The translations under genes were made by a program, and so were the position numbers. DNA of 9,522 bases from Hyphomonas sp. Lineage in GTDB: Bacteria; Pseudomonadota; Alphaproteobacteria; Caulobacterales; Hyphomonadaceae. Positions 1 to 5,165 of this stretch are shown one piece after another (the stretch's first letter is position 1; the number at the start of each line of letters is the position of its first letter). The stretch spans positions 1 through 9,522 of the forward strand of contig DNFL01000345.1 in NCBI GenBank assembly GCA_003486945.1. Reading direction: 5' to 3'. A model generated the notes under the pieces. The model had not been told where the DNA came from, ran no database searches, and saw only the letters and a list, made by a program, of their open reading frames with translations.

Positions 1-527
1 CTGAAATCGTTCCGCTGGCCGCTGACCTTGATGGTTCCGGCGCCGGCGCGCAGCTGGCTGCTTACCTCGAGCGTGAGCGCGAGCAGATCCGCGTGGCCGA
101 GACGCCCGACGATCTCTTCGCCGCGCTTCGCATCCTGCGCGGCGAGAACCGCCGCTGCGTGATCGACCTGCCGGCGATCAACCCGTTTGAAGGCGACGAC
201 CTCGACAGTCTCGCCGACCTCGTTGCGGCCATCCGCGCCGAGCCCGTGCTTGTGCTCTCTGCCGAGGGCCATCCCGAAGACCTCGCCGAAGCTGCCCGCG
301 CTTTCCAGCGCGCCGGTGTGCGCCGCGCGATCCTGACCAAACTCGATGTGGTTCGCCGCCGGGGCGGCGCCATATCGGCCCTGACGTCTGCAGGCATTGC
401 CTTCTCGCACCTCGCCATCACGCCGTTCATCGGCGGCGGCCTGGTGCCGGCAGCGCCCTCGCGCATCGCGGCGCTCCTCATGGAGGACGCCCGTGGTGAC
501 GTCATCGCCCTCAGAGGAGCTGCCTGA
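1..527 (+). CDS. flhF: FlhF-like SRP-type GTPase domain protein, 5'-truncated (C-terminal ~174 residues)
   Basis: The reading frame is open from the window edge (first full codon at base 3) to TGA at 525-527, so the start lies outside. FlhF is the third SRP-family GTPase and directs flagella to the cell pole. The visible part has the order of the FlhF G-domain C-terminus: a DLDGSGAGAQL stretch where FlhF has DTYRIGAxEQL, a strand ending CVIDLPAINPF where the DTAGR G3 motif is expected, an LVLSAEGHPEDL strand, an LTKLD motif (G4), and ITPFIGGGLVPAAPSRI where FlhF has the GQxVPxDI closing loop. The G3 motif is unrecognisable and TKLD is followed by VV instead of E, so nucleotide hydrolysis may be lost. 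The gene directly downstream is an FlhG-type ATPase gene 3 bases away, which supports the family call. A general SRP54-like GTPase is less likely because of that partner. Confidence 0.75.
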   Translation, partial: EIVPLAADLDGSGAGAQLAAYLEREREQIRVAETPDDLFAALRILRGENRRCVIDLPAINPFEGDDLDSLADLVAAIRAEPVLVLSAEGHPEDLAEAARAFQRAGVRRAILTKLDVVRRRGGAISALTSAGIAFSHLAITPFIGGGLVPAAPSRIAALLMEDARGDVIALRGAA

Positions 528-530
528 TCC

Positions 531-1370
531 ATGAACTTCACCATGCGCAGATCGCAGGACCGCCCCGCGGTGCGACCACCCCCGAGGGTGACGCCGGCTT
601 CCGTCATCGCCGTCGGCAGCGGCAAGGGCGGTGTCGGCAAGACCTTCATCTCCATCACCCTCGCCTCCGCCCTCGCAAAATTCGGCCGCCGCGTGCTGCT
701 GGTCGACGGTGACCTTGGCCTTGCCAACGTCGACGTCCAGCTTGGCATCGCGCCGGAGACTGACCTTGCCGCCGTTGTTGCCGGCTGGGTCGAGATCGAG
801 GACGCGGTAACGCCGGTAGACGGCGGCACGGGCGGTGGCGGCTTTGATGTGCTGCCGGGCCGTTCCGGCTCGGGCGCGCTTGCCGAATTGCCGCCGGAAG
901 AAGTCGCGCGCCTTGCCGCCGGTCTCTCCGCGCTGGCGCTGCAATACGATCATGTGATCATTGACCTTGGCGCCGGTATCGAAGCCAACTGCATGCGTCT
1001 CGCGCGCTCTGCCGACAAGACGCTGATGGTGATCACCGACGACCCCGCATCGATGACCGATGGCTATGCCTTCATCAAGGTGCTGCGCGGCTATGCGCCG
1101 AATGTCGAACCGATTGTCGCGATCAACCGCGCTGAAACGCGCGCCGCCGGCCAGCGCACCTACGAGGCCATCGCGCGCGCCTGTAACACGTTCCTCGGTT
1201 TCCGCCCGCGCCATGCCGGCACGGTGATGGAAGAGCCAAAGGTTCGCGATGCGCTGCGTTGCCAGCGTACCCTGATTTCCACAGATCCTCTGGCCCAGCC
1301 GGTTCAGGATGTGATGGCAATTGCCCAAACTCTCATCGGCGAGGGGCAACCCGCGTCGTTGGGTAATTAA
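531..1370 (+). CDS. flhG: FlhG/FleN-type MinD-family ATPase
   Basis: This 279-residue ParA/MinD-superfamily ATPase is the usual partner of FlhF and limits flagellar number or placement by ATP-dependent membrane association. The deviant Walker A is GKGGVGKT (residues 31-38, signature Lys32), followed by VDGDLGLANVDVQLG (switch region, 58-72) and VIIDLGAG (Walker B, about 142-149). The C-terminal half, with INRAE near 198, FLGF at 221-224 and VRDALRCQR at 238-246, follows the FlhG/YlxH pattern. The ATG is 3 bases after the flhF stop, with AGAGGAG at 513-519 inside the end of flhF, so the two are probably translationally coupled. A second ATG four codons on (543) cannot be excluded. The short N-terminus has no visible DQAxxLR motif, the segment that stimulates FlhF GTPase in well-studied FlhG proteins. 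A gly-rich insert lies at about 98-104. MinD itself is less likely given the neighbour. Confidence 0.85.
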   Translation: MNFTMRRSQDRPAVRPPPRVTPASVIAVGSGKGGVGKTFISITLASALAKFGRRVLLVDGDLGLANVDVQLGIAPETDLAAVVAGWVEIEDAVTPVDGGTGGGGFDVLPGRSGSGALAELPPEEVARLAAGLSALALQYDHVIIDLGAGIEANCMRLARSADKTLMVITDDPASMTDGYAFIKVLRGYAPNVEPIVAINRAETRAAGQRTYEAIARACNTFLGFRPRHAGTVMEEPKVRDALRCQRTLISTDPLAQPVQDVMAIAQTLIGEGQPASLGN

Positions 1371-1446
1371 TCCGTATTGAGAAGAGTTGAATAAATCGTC
1401 CGTATCCGAACGCATCATTAACTTGTTGAAAACGATGGCGCGTTAG

Positions 1447-1451
1447 GATTC
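1447..1451. promoter_or_regulatory. GANTC (CcrM methylation) site upstream of ctrA
   Basis: The sequence GATTC lies 55 bases before the ctrA start and overlaps the candidate -35 element. CcrM methylates GANTC in Caulobacterales and relatives, and hemimethylation after fork passage influences the Caulobacter ctrA P1 promoter. The site is seen directly; the regulatory role is inferred by analogy. Confidence 0.5.
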
Positions 1452-1488
1452 ACAAAGGTTAACAATCGGGCTACACCAGCCTCAAGAT

Positions 1489-1493
1489 GATTC
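1489..1493. promoter_or_regulatory. Second GANTC site in the ctrA leader
   Basis: The sequence GATTC abuts the GGGAG ribosome binding site of ctrA. It would lie just downstream of the candidate transcription start at about 1484. Two GANTC sites 42 bases apart exceed the frequency expected by chance for one short intergenic region, but the second has no direct counterpart that I can cite. Confidence 0.35.
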
Positions 1494-1505
1494 GGGAGAC
1501 GAGCG

Positions 1506-2219
1506 ATGCGCGTCCTTTTGATTGAAGATGACCGGGCCCTTGCACGCTCGATTGAGCTGATGCTGAAGGCTGCGGGCTTCAACGTTTACATGACCGATCT
1601 CGGCGAGGACGGTGTCGACCTCGGCAAGGTCTACGAGTACGACATGATCCTCCTGGATCTGTCGCTGCCGGATATCTCCGGCTTCGAAGTGCTCAAGCAG
1701 CTGCGCATGAGCCGCGTGAACACGCCGGTGATGATCCTCTCGGGCAACCCGGACATCGAAGCGAAGGTGAAGACGCTCGGCTACGGCGCTGACGACTACC
1801 TCACCAAGCCGTTCAACAAGGACGAGCTGATCGCCCGCATCACCGCCATCGTGCGCCGCTCCAAAGGCCATGCCGAGAGCGTGATCCGCACCGGCGAGAT
1901 TGTCGTGAACCTCGATGCCAAGACGGTCGAAGTGGAAGGCGAACGCGTCCACCTGACCGGCAAGGAATATGCGATGTTCGAGCTGCTCTCGCTGCGCAAG
2001 GGCACGACGCTCACGAAGGAAATGTTCCTCAACCACCTCTATGGCGGGATGGACGAGCCGGAACTGAAGATCATCGACGTCTTCATCTGTAAGCTGCGCA
2101 AGAAGCTGCAGCAGGCCACCAACGGCAACCACTATATCGAAACAGTCTGGGGCCGCGGCTATGTGCTCCGGGACCCCCGCCCGGGTCAGAAGACGGCTGA
2201 TATCGAAGAAGCCGCCTGA
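1506..2219 (+). CDS. ctrA: Cell-cycle master response regulator CtrA (OmpR/PhoB family)
   Basis: CtrA is the essential transcription factor that, when phosphorylated by the CckA-ChpT relay, controls cell division, flagellar and methylation genes and in Caulobacter silences the replication origin. The 237-residue product has a receiver domain (1-120) with acidic residues ED(D) at 7-9, phospho-acceptor Asp51 in LLDLSLPD, and Lys in LTKPF. A linker [11 protein letters not shown] precedes a winged-helix DNA-binding domain (about 125-230) with the highly conserved stretches [35 protein letters not shown] and [13 protein letters not shown]. The last two residues are Ala-Ala, as in Caulobacter, where this tail is needed for ClpXP degradation. 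The tail between LRDP and the end ([10 protein letters not shown]) is a little longer than in Caulobacter. ATG with GGGAG 7 bases upstream fixes the start. It has its own promoter region and terminator, so it is probably monocistronic. Confidence 0.97.
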   Translation: MRVLLIEDDRALARSIELMLKAAGFNVYMTDLGEDGVDLGKVYEYDMILLDLSLPDISGFEVLKQLRMSRVNTPVMILSGNPDIEAKVKTLGYGADDYLTKPFNKDELIARITAIVRRSKGHAESVIRTGEIVVNLDAKTVEVEGERVHLTGKEYAMFELLSLRKGTTLTKEMFLNHLYGGMDEPELKIIDVFICKLRKKLQQATNGNHYIETVWGRGYVLRDPRPGQKTADIEEAA

Positions 2220-2244
2220 CTGGAAACGGATTAAACTCATCAGG

Positions 2245-2272
2245 ACGCCCCGGCCCGCGCCGGGGCGTTTTT
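2245..2272 (+). terminator. Intrinsic terminator of ctrA
   Basis: A perfect 10-bp stem (ACGCCCCGGC, loop CCGC, GCCGGGGCGT) is followed by five T residues at 2268-2272. It lies 25 bases after the ctrA stop and 3 bases from the stop of the convergent marR-type gene. On the - strand there is no T-tract after the hairpin, so it should act mainly on ctrA transcripts. Confidence 0.9.
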
Positions 2273-2275
2273 GAT

Positions 2276-2719
2276 TCAGGACGCGGCGATCTGCGAGAGC
2301 TGGTCGCGCAGTTTTTTCGGGCTGCCAGGGACGATCATGTCCACATCTTCATGCATCGCGCGCCAGACGGGCACGGCGCGCTTCAGCAGGGCATGACCGG
2401 CCGGTGTGAGGTGCAGCCGGCGTGAACGCTTGTCGTCCGGGTCCGGACGGATTTCCACAAGGCCGTCACGCTCCAGCGGTTTGAGGTTCGCCGTCAGCGT
2501 CGTGCGGTCCATCGCCAGGAAGCTGGCCGTCTCGCCGAGGCGCGGCGGTTCCGGCCGGTTCAGCGACATCAGCAGCGAATATTGTCCATGGCTGATGCCG
2601 AAGGGCGCGAAGGCCGCATCGAAGCGCCGGGCCAGTGTGCGCGCCGCACGGTGCACGCTGAGGCACAGGCAGCGCTGGTAGACTTCATTCGTGACGGAAA
2701 CCGGAAGATCGCTTTTCAT
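2276..2719 (-). CDS. MarR-family transcriptional regulator
   Basis: This is a 147-residue winged-helix repressor of the MarR type, which binds DNA as a dimer and is usually released by small phenolic or oxidising ligands. The N-terminal helix (about 10-40) carries a Cys-x-Cys pair at C17 and C19. HGQYSLLMSL (44-53) fits the second helix, MDRTTLTANLKPLERDGLVE (70-89) the recognition helix region, and DPDDKRSRRLHLTPAG (93-108) the beta-wing with the conserved D-R-R pattern. Length is normal for the family. The frame stays open far upstream, so the start must be chosen: ATG at 2719 (MKSDLP) is preferred because a good promoter would start transcription there and the palindrome then lies outside the gene; ATG at 2740 or 2746 is the alternative. 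It diverges from the GST gene 120 bases away, the classic layout for a MarR protein regulating its neighbour. The ligand is unknown. Confidence 0.88.
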   Translation of the reverse strand: MKSDLPVSVTNEVYQRCLCLSVHRAARTLARRFDAAFAPFGISHGQYSLLMSLNRPEPPRLGETASFLAMDRTTLTANLKPLERDGLVEIRPDPDDKRSRRLHLTPAGHALLKRAVPVWRAMHEDVDMIVPGSPKKLRDQLSQIAAS

Positions 2720-2725
2720 GACCAG

Positions 2726-2755
2726 AATGTAGGTTGACATCAACATATCCGTCAA
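2726..2755 (-). promoter_or_regulatory. Candidate promoter of the marR-type gene
   Basis: Read on the - strand, TTGACG (2755-2750) is followed by an 18-base spacer and TACATT (2731-2726), a fair sigma-70 promoter. Transcription would begin at about 2719, on or next to the preferred ATG, implying a leaderless or near-leaderless mRNA; no Shine-Dalgarno is visible before that ATG. Inferred by eye. Confidence 0.45.
2733..2744. promoter_or_regulatory. Palindromic operator candidate for the MarR-type regulator
   Basis: GTTGA-CA-TCAAC is a perfect 5-bp inverted repeat with a 2-base centre. It lies inside the spacer of the candidate marR promoter, and its left arm forms TTGACA (2734-2739), a perfect -35 for the divergent GST direction, although no good -10 follows. 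GTCAAC at 2751-2756 repeats the arm. A dimer bound here could shut both directions. Confidence 0.5.
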
Positions 2756-2839
2756 CGAGAACAGGCGGGCAACATGAAAGGGAAGGGCGCCTGAAACCTG
2801 CGCAGCGGGTGGGCGAGCTGTTCCCGGTGGAGACGTTTG

Positions 2840-3499
2840 ATGAGGGAAGTGACGGCCTATAACTGGGTGCCGGATGTGGCGCAGGGCCACGTGAAGGACC
2901 TGCGCGTGCGCTGGGCGCTGGAGGAGGCAGGACTGCCTTACGCAGAACGCCTGATCGACCACCAGCAGAAGCTGCAGCCGGAACACCTGAAGCGCCAGCC
3001 ATTCGCGCAGGTGCCCGCTTACAATGACGGCGCCGCAGACATGTTCGAATCCGGCGCCATCGTGATGCGCATCGCCGAAAGCTCCGAGACTTTGATGCCG
3101 AGGGATGAGGCCGGGCGGGCCCGCACGATGAGCTGGGCGTTTGCGGCCCTGAACTCGATTGAGCCCTTCGTGATGAAAGTCTCGTGGACCGAACTCTTCT
3201 GGCCGGACGCGCCCTGGGCGCCGGCCTATCTGGTTCACGCGCGCGGCATGCTGGGGGGCAGGCTTGCTCAGTTGGAGCAATGGCTGGAGAGGCGAGATTA
3301 TCTCGAAGGGCGTTTCACCGCAGGCGACCTGCTGATGGCGAGCGTGCTGCGCGACCTTGAGCGTCACAATATCCTGCCGGGCTATCCGAATGTCGAAGCG
3401 TTCATGAAACGCTGCACCGGCCGCCCGGCTTTTGCCCGCGCGCTGGAGGCGCAGCTGAAAGTGTTTGCGGCCCATCCGCCGCAGCCGGTGGGTGCGTGA
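2840..3499 (+). CDS. Glutathione S-transferase family protein
   Basis: This is a 219-residue cytosolic GST-fold protein, expected to conjugate or reduce electrophiles with glutathione. The N-terminal thioredoxin-like domain (1-85) has VRWALEEAGLPY (23-34), QVPAYND with the conserved cis-proline P59, and ESGAIVMRIAE (70-80), the glutathione-binding Glu-Ser loop and helix. The all-helical C-terminal domain carries the N-capping box and staple as FTAGDLLMASVLRDL (159-173). No obvious catalytic Ser, Tyr or Cys is certain near the N-terminus, so the class is not assigned. ATG at 2840 has GGTGGAG 6 bases upstream; a TTG directly before it is a less likely start. It is the first gene of a + strand cluster divergent from the MarR gene and is probably its target. 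Confidence 0.88.
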   Translation: MREVTAYNWVPDVAQGHVKDLRVRWALEEAGLPYAERLIDHQQKLQPEHLKRQPFAQVPAYNDGAADMFESGAIVMRIAESSETLMPRDEAGRARTMSWAFAALNSIEPFVMKVSWTELFWPDAPWAPAYLVHARGMLGGRLAQLEQWLERRDYLEGRFTAGDLLMASVLRDLERHNILPGYPNVEAFMKRCTGRPAFARALEAQLKVFAAHPPQPVGA

Positions 3500-3511
3500 G
3501 GGGAGAGCGAC

Positions 3512-3598
3512 GTGTCCGGACTTCAGAAGGCGGTGCGCACCTGTTTCTGGTTCAACAAGGGCAGGTATGAGGTGGCGTGCCATGGGGAGACGGCGTGA
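3512..3598 (+). CDS. Possible 28-codon leader peptide or gene remnant
   Basis: Between the GST gene and the DUF4287 gene lies a GTG-started ORF of 28 residues with a strong GGGGAG-type ribosome binding site near 3499-3504, ending in TGA at 3596-3598, which overlaps the next gene's ATG by one base. The overlap suggests translational coupling. The segment VRTCFWFNKGRYEVA resembles the first strand and helix start of PhnB-like VOC proteins (pattern TCLWFDGxAEEA), so it may be the stump of a deleted VOC gene, but no further VOC sequence follows. It may also be chance. Confidence 0.3.
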   Translation: MSGLQKAVRTCFWFNKGRYEVACHGETA

Positions 3599-3813
3599 TG
3601 GCGGAGAGCAAGGTCAAAGGTCCCGCGTCGTATTTTCCTTCGATTGAGAAGACGTATGGAAAGCCGGTTAGTCACTGGCTGAAGCTGATCGAGGGCATGG
3701 GCGAACGCAAGCATATGGATATCGTCAGCACACTGAAATCTGAACACGGGCTTGGCCATGGCCACGCCAACGCGCTGGTGGCGTATCACCGCGCTCAATC
3801 GGGCAAGGCATGA
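3598..3813 (+). CDS. DUF4287 domain-containing protein
   Basis: This small 71-residue soluble protein belongs to the DUF4287 family, recognised by KGPASYFPSIEKTYGKP (8-24), HWLKLIEGMGERKHMDIVSTLK and the C-terminal EHGLGHGHANALVAYH. The function is unknown; the family often occurs as a small stand-alone protein or beside DUF5655. No signal peptide or membrane segment is present. The ATG at 3598 has GGGGAG 8 bases upstream; an in-frame GTG at 3577 would add seven residues but is less well placed. Its stop codon overlaps the AGGAGG ribosome binding site of the next gene, so it is part of the GST-VOC-DUF1428 cluster. Confidence 0.85.
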   Translation: MAESKVKGPASYFPSIEKTYGKPVSHWLKLIEGMGERKHMDIVSTLKSEHGLGHGHANALVAYHRAQSGKA

Positions 3814-3823
3814 GGAGGCGGAT

Positions 3824-4321
3824 ATGACGGGCAAGAGAAAACCGGTCGCGGAGATTGCGGCGGAGATGGGCGTGGGGCTGCTTTCGCCGCATCTGACCTG
3901 CCGCGACTGCGCCGCGGCGATCGAGTTCTACAAACAGGCCTTCGGGGCCGAGGAAATGATGCGCCTGCCGGGGCCGGACGGGCGGTTGTTGCATGCCGCA
4001 GTCCGCGTCAACGGGTCGATGGTGATGCTGGTGGACGAGTATCCCGAGATGGGTGGCCATTCGCCGCTCGCGCTTGGCGGATCGCCGGTGACGCTGCACC
4101 TGATGGTGGACGATGTTGATGCCTTTGCCGCGCGCGCGGTGGCGGCGGGCGCCGAGATTGCGATGCCGGTGGCCGACCAGTTCTGGGGCGACCGCTACGG
4201 CGTGGTGAAAGATCCCTTCGGCCATATGTGGTCGATTGCAACGCCGATCTGGCCGCCGAAATCGCCGGAAGAAATGGAAGCGGGCCTGAAGGCCTCTATG
4301 GAACAAATGTCAGGGAGCTGA
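3824..4321 (+). CDS. PhnB-like VOC (glyoxalase/bleomycin-resistance fold) protein
   Basis: This 165-residue protein has two beta-alpha-beta-beta-beta units of the vicinal oxygen chelate superfamily. The first runs from LSPHLTCRDCAAAIEFYKQAFGAEE (20-44) to HAAVRVNGSMVMLVDEYPEMG; the second from TLHLMVDDVDAFAARAVAAGAE (90-111) to DRYGVVKDPFGHMWSIAT (123-140). Candidate metal ligands are His23 or His57, Asp71 or Glu72, His92 and His134; the subgroup (COG2764-like) mostly lacks assigned activity, so no substrate is proposed. The start ATG at 3824 has AGGAGG (3813-3818) 5 bases before it; the frame continues upstream but overlaps the previous gene. It lies 10 bases after the DUF4287 gene and 4 bases before the next, indicating one transcript. 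Confidence 0.88.
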   Translation: MTGKRKPVAEIAAEMGVGLLSPHLTCRDCAAAIEFYKQAFGAEEMMRLPGPDGRLLHAAVRVNGSMVMLVDEYPEMGGHSPLALGGSPVTLHLMVDDVDAFAARAVAAGAEIAMPVADQFWGDRYGVVKDPFGHMWSIATPIWPPKSPEEMEAGLKASMEQMSGS

Positions 4322-4325
4322 TGAA

Positions 4326-5045
4326 ATGACCTATGTAGACGGATTTGTCCTGGCGGTGCCGGATGCAAACAAGGATGCCTATCGCAAGCTCGCAACCGAC
4401 GCTTCGGTGGTTTTCAGGAAGCATGGCGCCATCGGTTTCGTCGAGAACTGGGGGGTGGACGTGCCGCAAGGCAAGGTGAACTGCCTGAACTCTGCGGTGA
4501 TGCGCAAACCGGACGAGACGGTGATGTTCTCCTGGATCGTTTGGCCGGACAAGGCCGCGCGCGATGCCGGCAATGCCGCAGTGATGGTCGATCCGGATCT
4601 CGGCGGGCCAGGCATGGAAATGCCGTTTGATGGTATGCGGATGATCTATGGCGGCTTCGAACACCTGTTCGGGGACGCGATGGCGGCGCCAACCATACTC
4701 GATGGCACGGTGATGCCGATACCGGCAGCCAACAAGGCGGCGTATATTGAGGCCGCCGTGAAGATGGCGGACCTCTTCCGCGAATATGGCGCGACCACGG
4801 TGGTCGATTGCTGGGGCGACGACCTGCCGGAAGGCAAGGTGAACTCCTTCCACACAGCCGTGCTGCGCAAGCCGGACGAGGCGGTGGTGTTTTCCTGGAT
4901 CGGCTGGAAGGACAAGGCGGCGCAGGAAAAGGGCTGGGCCGCGATCATGGCCGATCCCCGCATGGCAGAGCTGAGCCCGGGCACCGCTGGTGCCGACATG
5001 GGCCGGATGATCTTCGGCTCATTCGAACCCTTGGTCGTGGCCTGA
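4326..5045 (+). CDS. Tandem double DUF1428 (YbaA-like) protein
   Basis: This 239-residue protein is made of two DUF1428 domains, each usually a stand-alone protein of about 115-120 residues (E. coli YbaA is an example) with a dimeric alpha-beta barrel fold and unknown function. Repeat 1 (about 3-112) and repeat 2 (about 124-234) align with a constant offset of 121 residues through DGF/DGT, NKDAY/NKAAY, WGVDVPQGKVN/WGDDLPEGKVN, KPDE/KPDE and FSWI/FSWI, then 122 at RMIYGGFE/RMIFGSFE. Repeat 2 lacks the MPFDGMRM motif before its last strand and has TAGADMGRM instead. The ATG at 4326 follows the VOC stop by 4 bases with GGGAG at 4313-4317. It is the last gene of the cluster; no convincing terminator follows. 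Cytoplasmic, with no signal peptide. Confidence 0.87.
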   Translation: MTYVDGFVLAVPDANKDAYRKLATDASVVFRKHGAIGFVENWGVDVPQGKVNCLNSAVMRKPDETVMFSWIVWPDKAARDAGNAAVMVDPDLGGPGMEMPFDGMRMIYGGFEHLFGDAMAAPTILDGTVMPIPAANKAAYIEAAVKMADLFREYGATTVVDCWGDDLPEGKVNSFHTAVLRKPDEAVVFSWIGWKDKAAQEKGWAAIMADPRMAELSPGTAGADMGRMIFGSFEPLVVA

Positions 5046-5127
5046 AAGCAACACTTTCTGGCCTGATGAAGAAAACGCGGCCGTCTTGTTGAGAATTGGT
5101 TGCATTTGCAGGTGAGGTCCGGCTAGG

Positions 5128-5146
5128 GCGAATGAGAAACATTCGC
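5128..5146. promoter_or_regulatory. Fur-box-like palindrome upstream of the siderophore receptor gene
   Basis: GCGAATG-AGAAA-CATTCGC is a 7-bp perfect inverted repeat. Aligned to the classical 19-base Fur consensus it matches at 13 positions by my count. It ends 19 bases before the receptor ATG, a typical place for iron-dependent repression. A second TGAGAA lies at 5090-5095. An alphaproteobacterial Fur or Irr-type protein is the likely ligand; no convincing -35/-10 pair was recognised. Confidence 0.6.
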
Positions 5147-5165
5147 ACTAAAGGAATCCCGCTGC

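Larger units (their letters stand above)
1418..1498 (+). promoter_or_regulatory. ctrA upstream regulatory region
   Basis: The 135-base gap before ctrA is AT-richer than its surroundings. It holds two TTAAC half-sites of the kind bound by CtrA (1418-1422 and 1459-1463, 41 bases apart), though neither forms a full TTAA-N7-TTAA site. A candidate sigma-70 promoter is TTCACA (1449-1454), 17 bases, TACACC (1472-1477); its -35 overlaps the first GANTC site and its spacer contains the second TTAAC. A GGGAG ribosome binding site at 1494-1498 lies 7 bases before the ATG. The layout recalls the Caulobacter ctrA P1 promoter, where a GANTC site near -35 and a CtrA site couple expression to replication. 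The promoter assignment is inference by eye. Confidence 0.45.

Noticed and set aside
430..447. Missing catalytic Tyr in the dehydratase (residues 430-447 of the protein, not DNA coordinates)
   Set aside because: Met in place of Tyr in the YxxxK position is the normal state of the WbpM/PglF/CapD family, so it is not an anomaly.
62..829. Long open frame on the - strand across flhF and flhG
   Set aside because: Arg/Ser/Ala-rich product without family motifs, spanning two well-supported + strand genes; a by-product of GC-rich codon use.
1418..1432. Full CtrA box TTAA-N7-TTAA before ctrA
   Set aside because: The second half would be AAAA, not TTAA; only half-sites are present, so no full site is claimed.
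1482..2240. 252-codon open frame on the - strand opposite ctrA
   Set aside because: Antisense to a highly conserved gene; the product is His/Val/Leu-rich with no recognisable domain.
2720..3583. N-terminal extension of the MarR gene to a 435-residue protein
   Set aside because: The extra 288 residues lie antisense to the GST gene and would run through the divergent promoter; MarR proteins are about 140-160 residues.
5046..5095. Terminator after the DUF1428 gene
   Set aside because: No stable hairpin followed by a T-tract was found; only short GGCC repeats are present.
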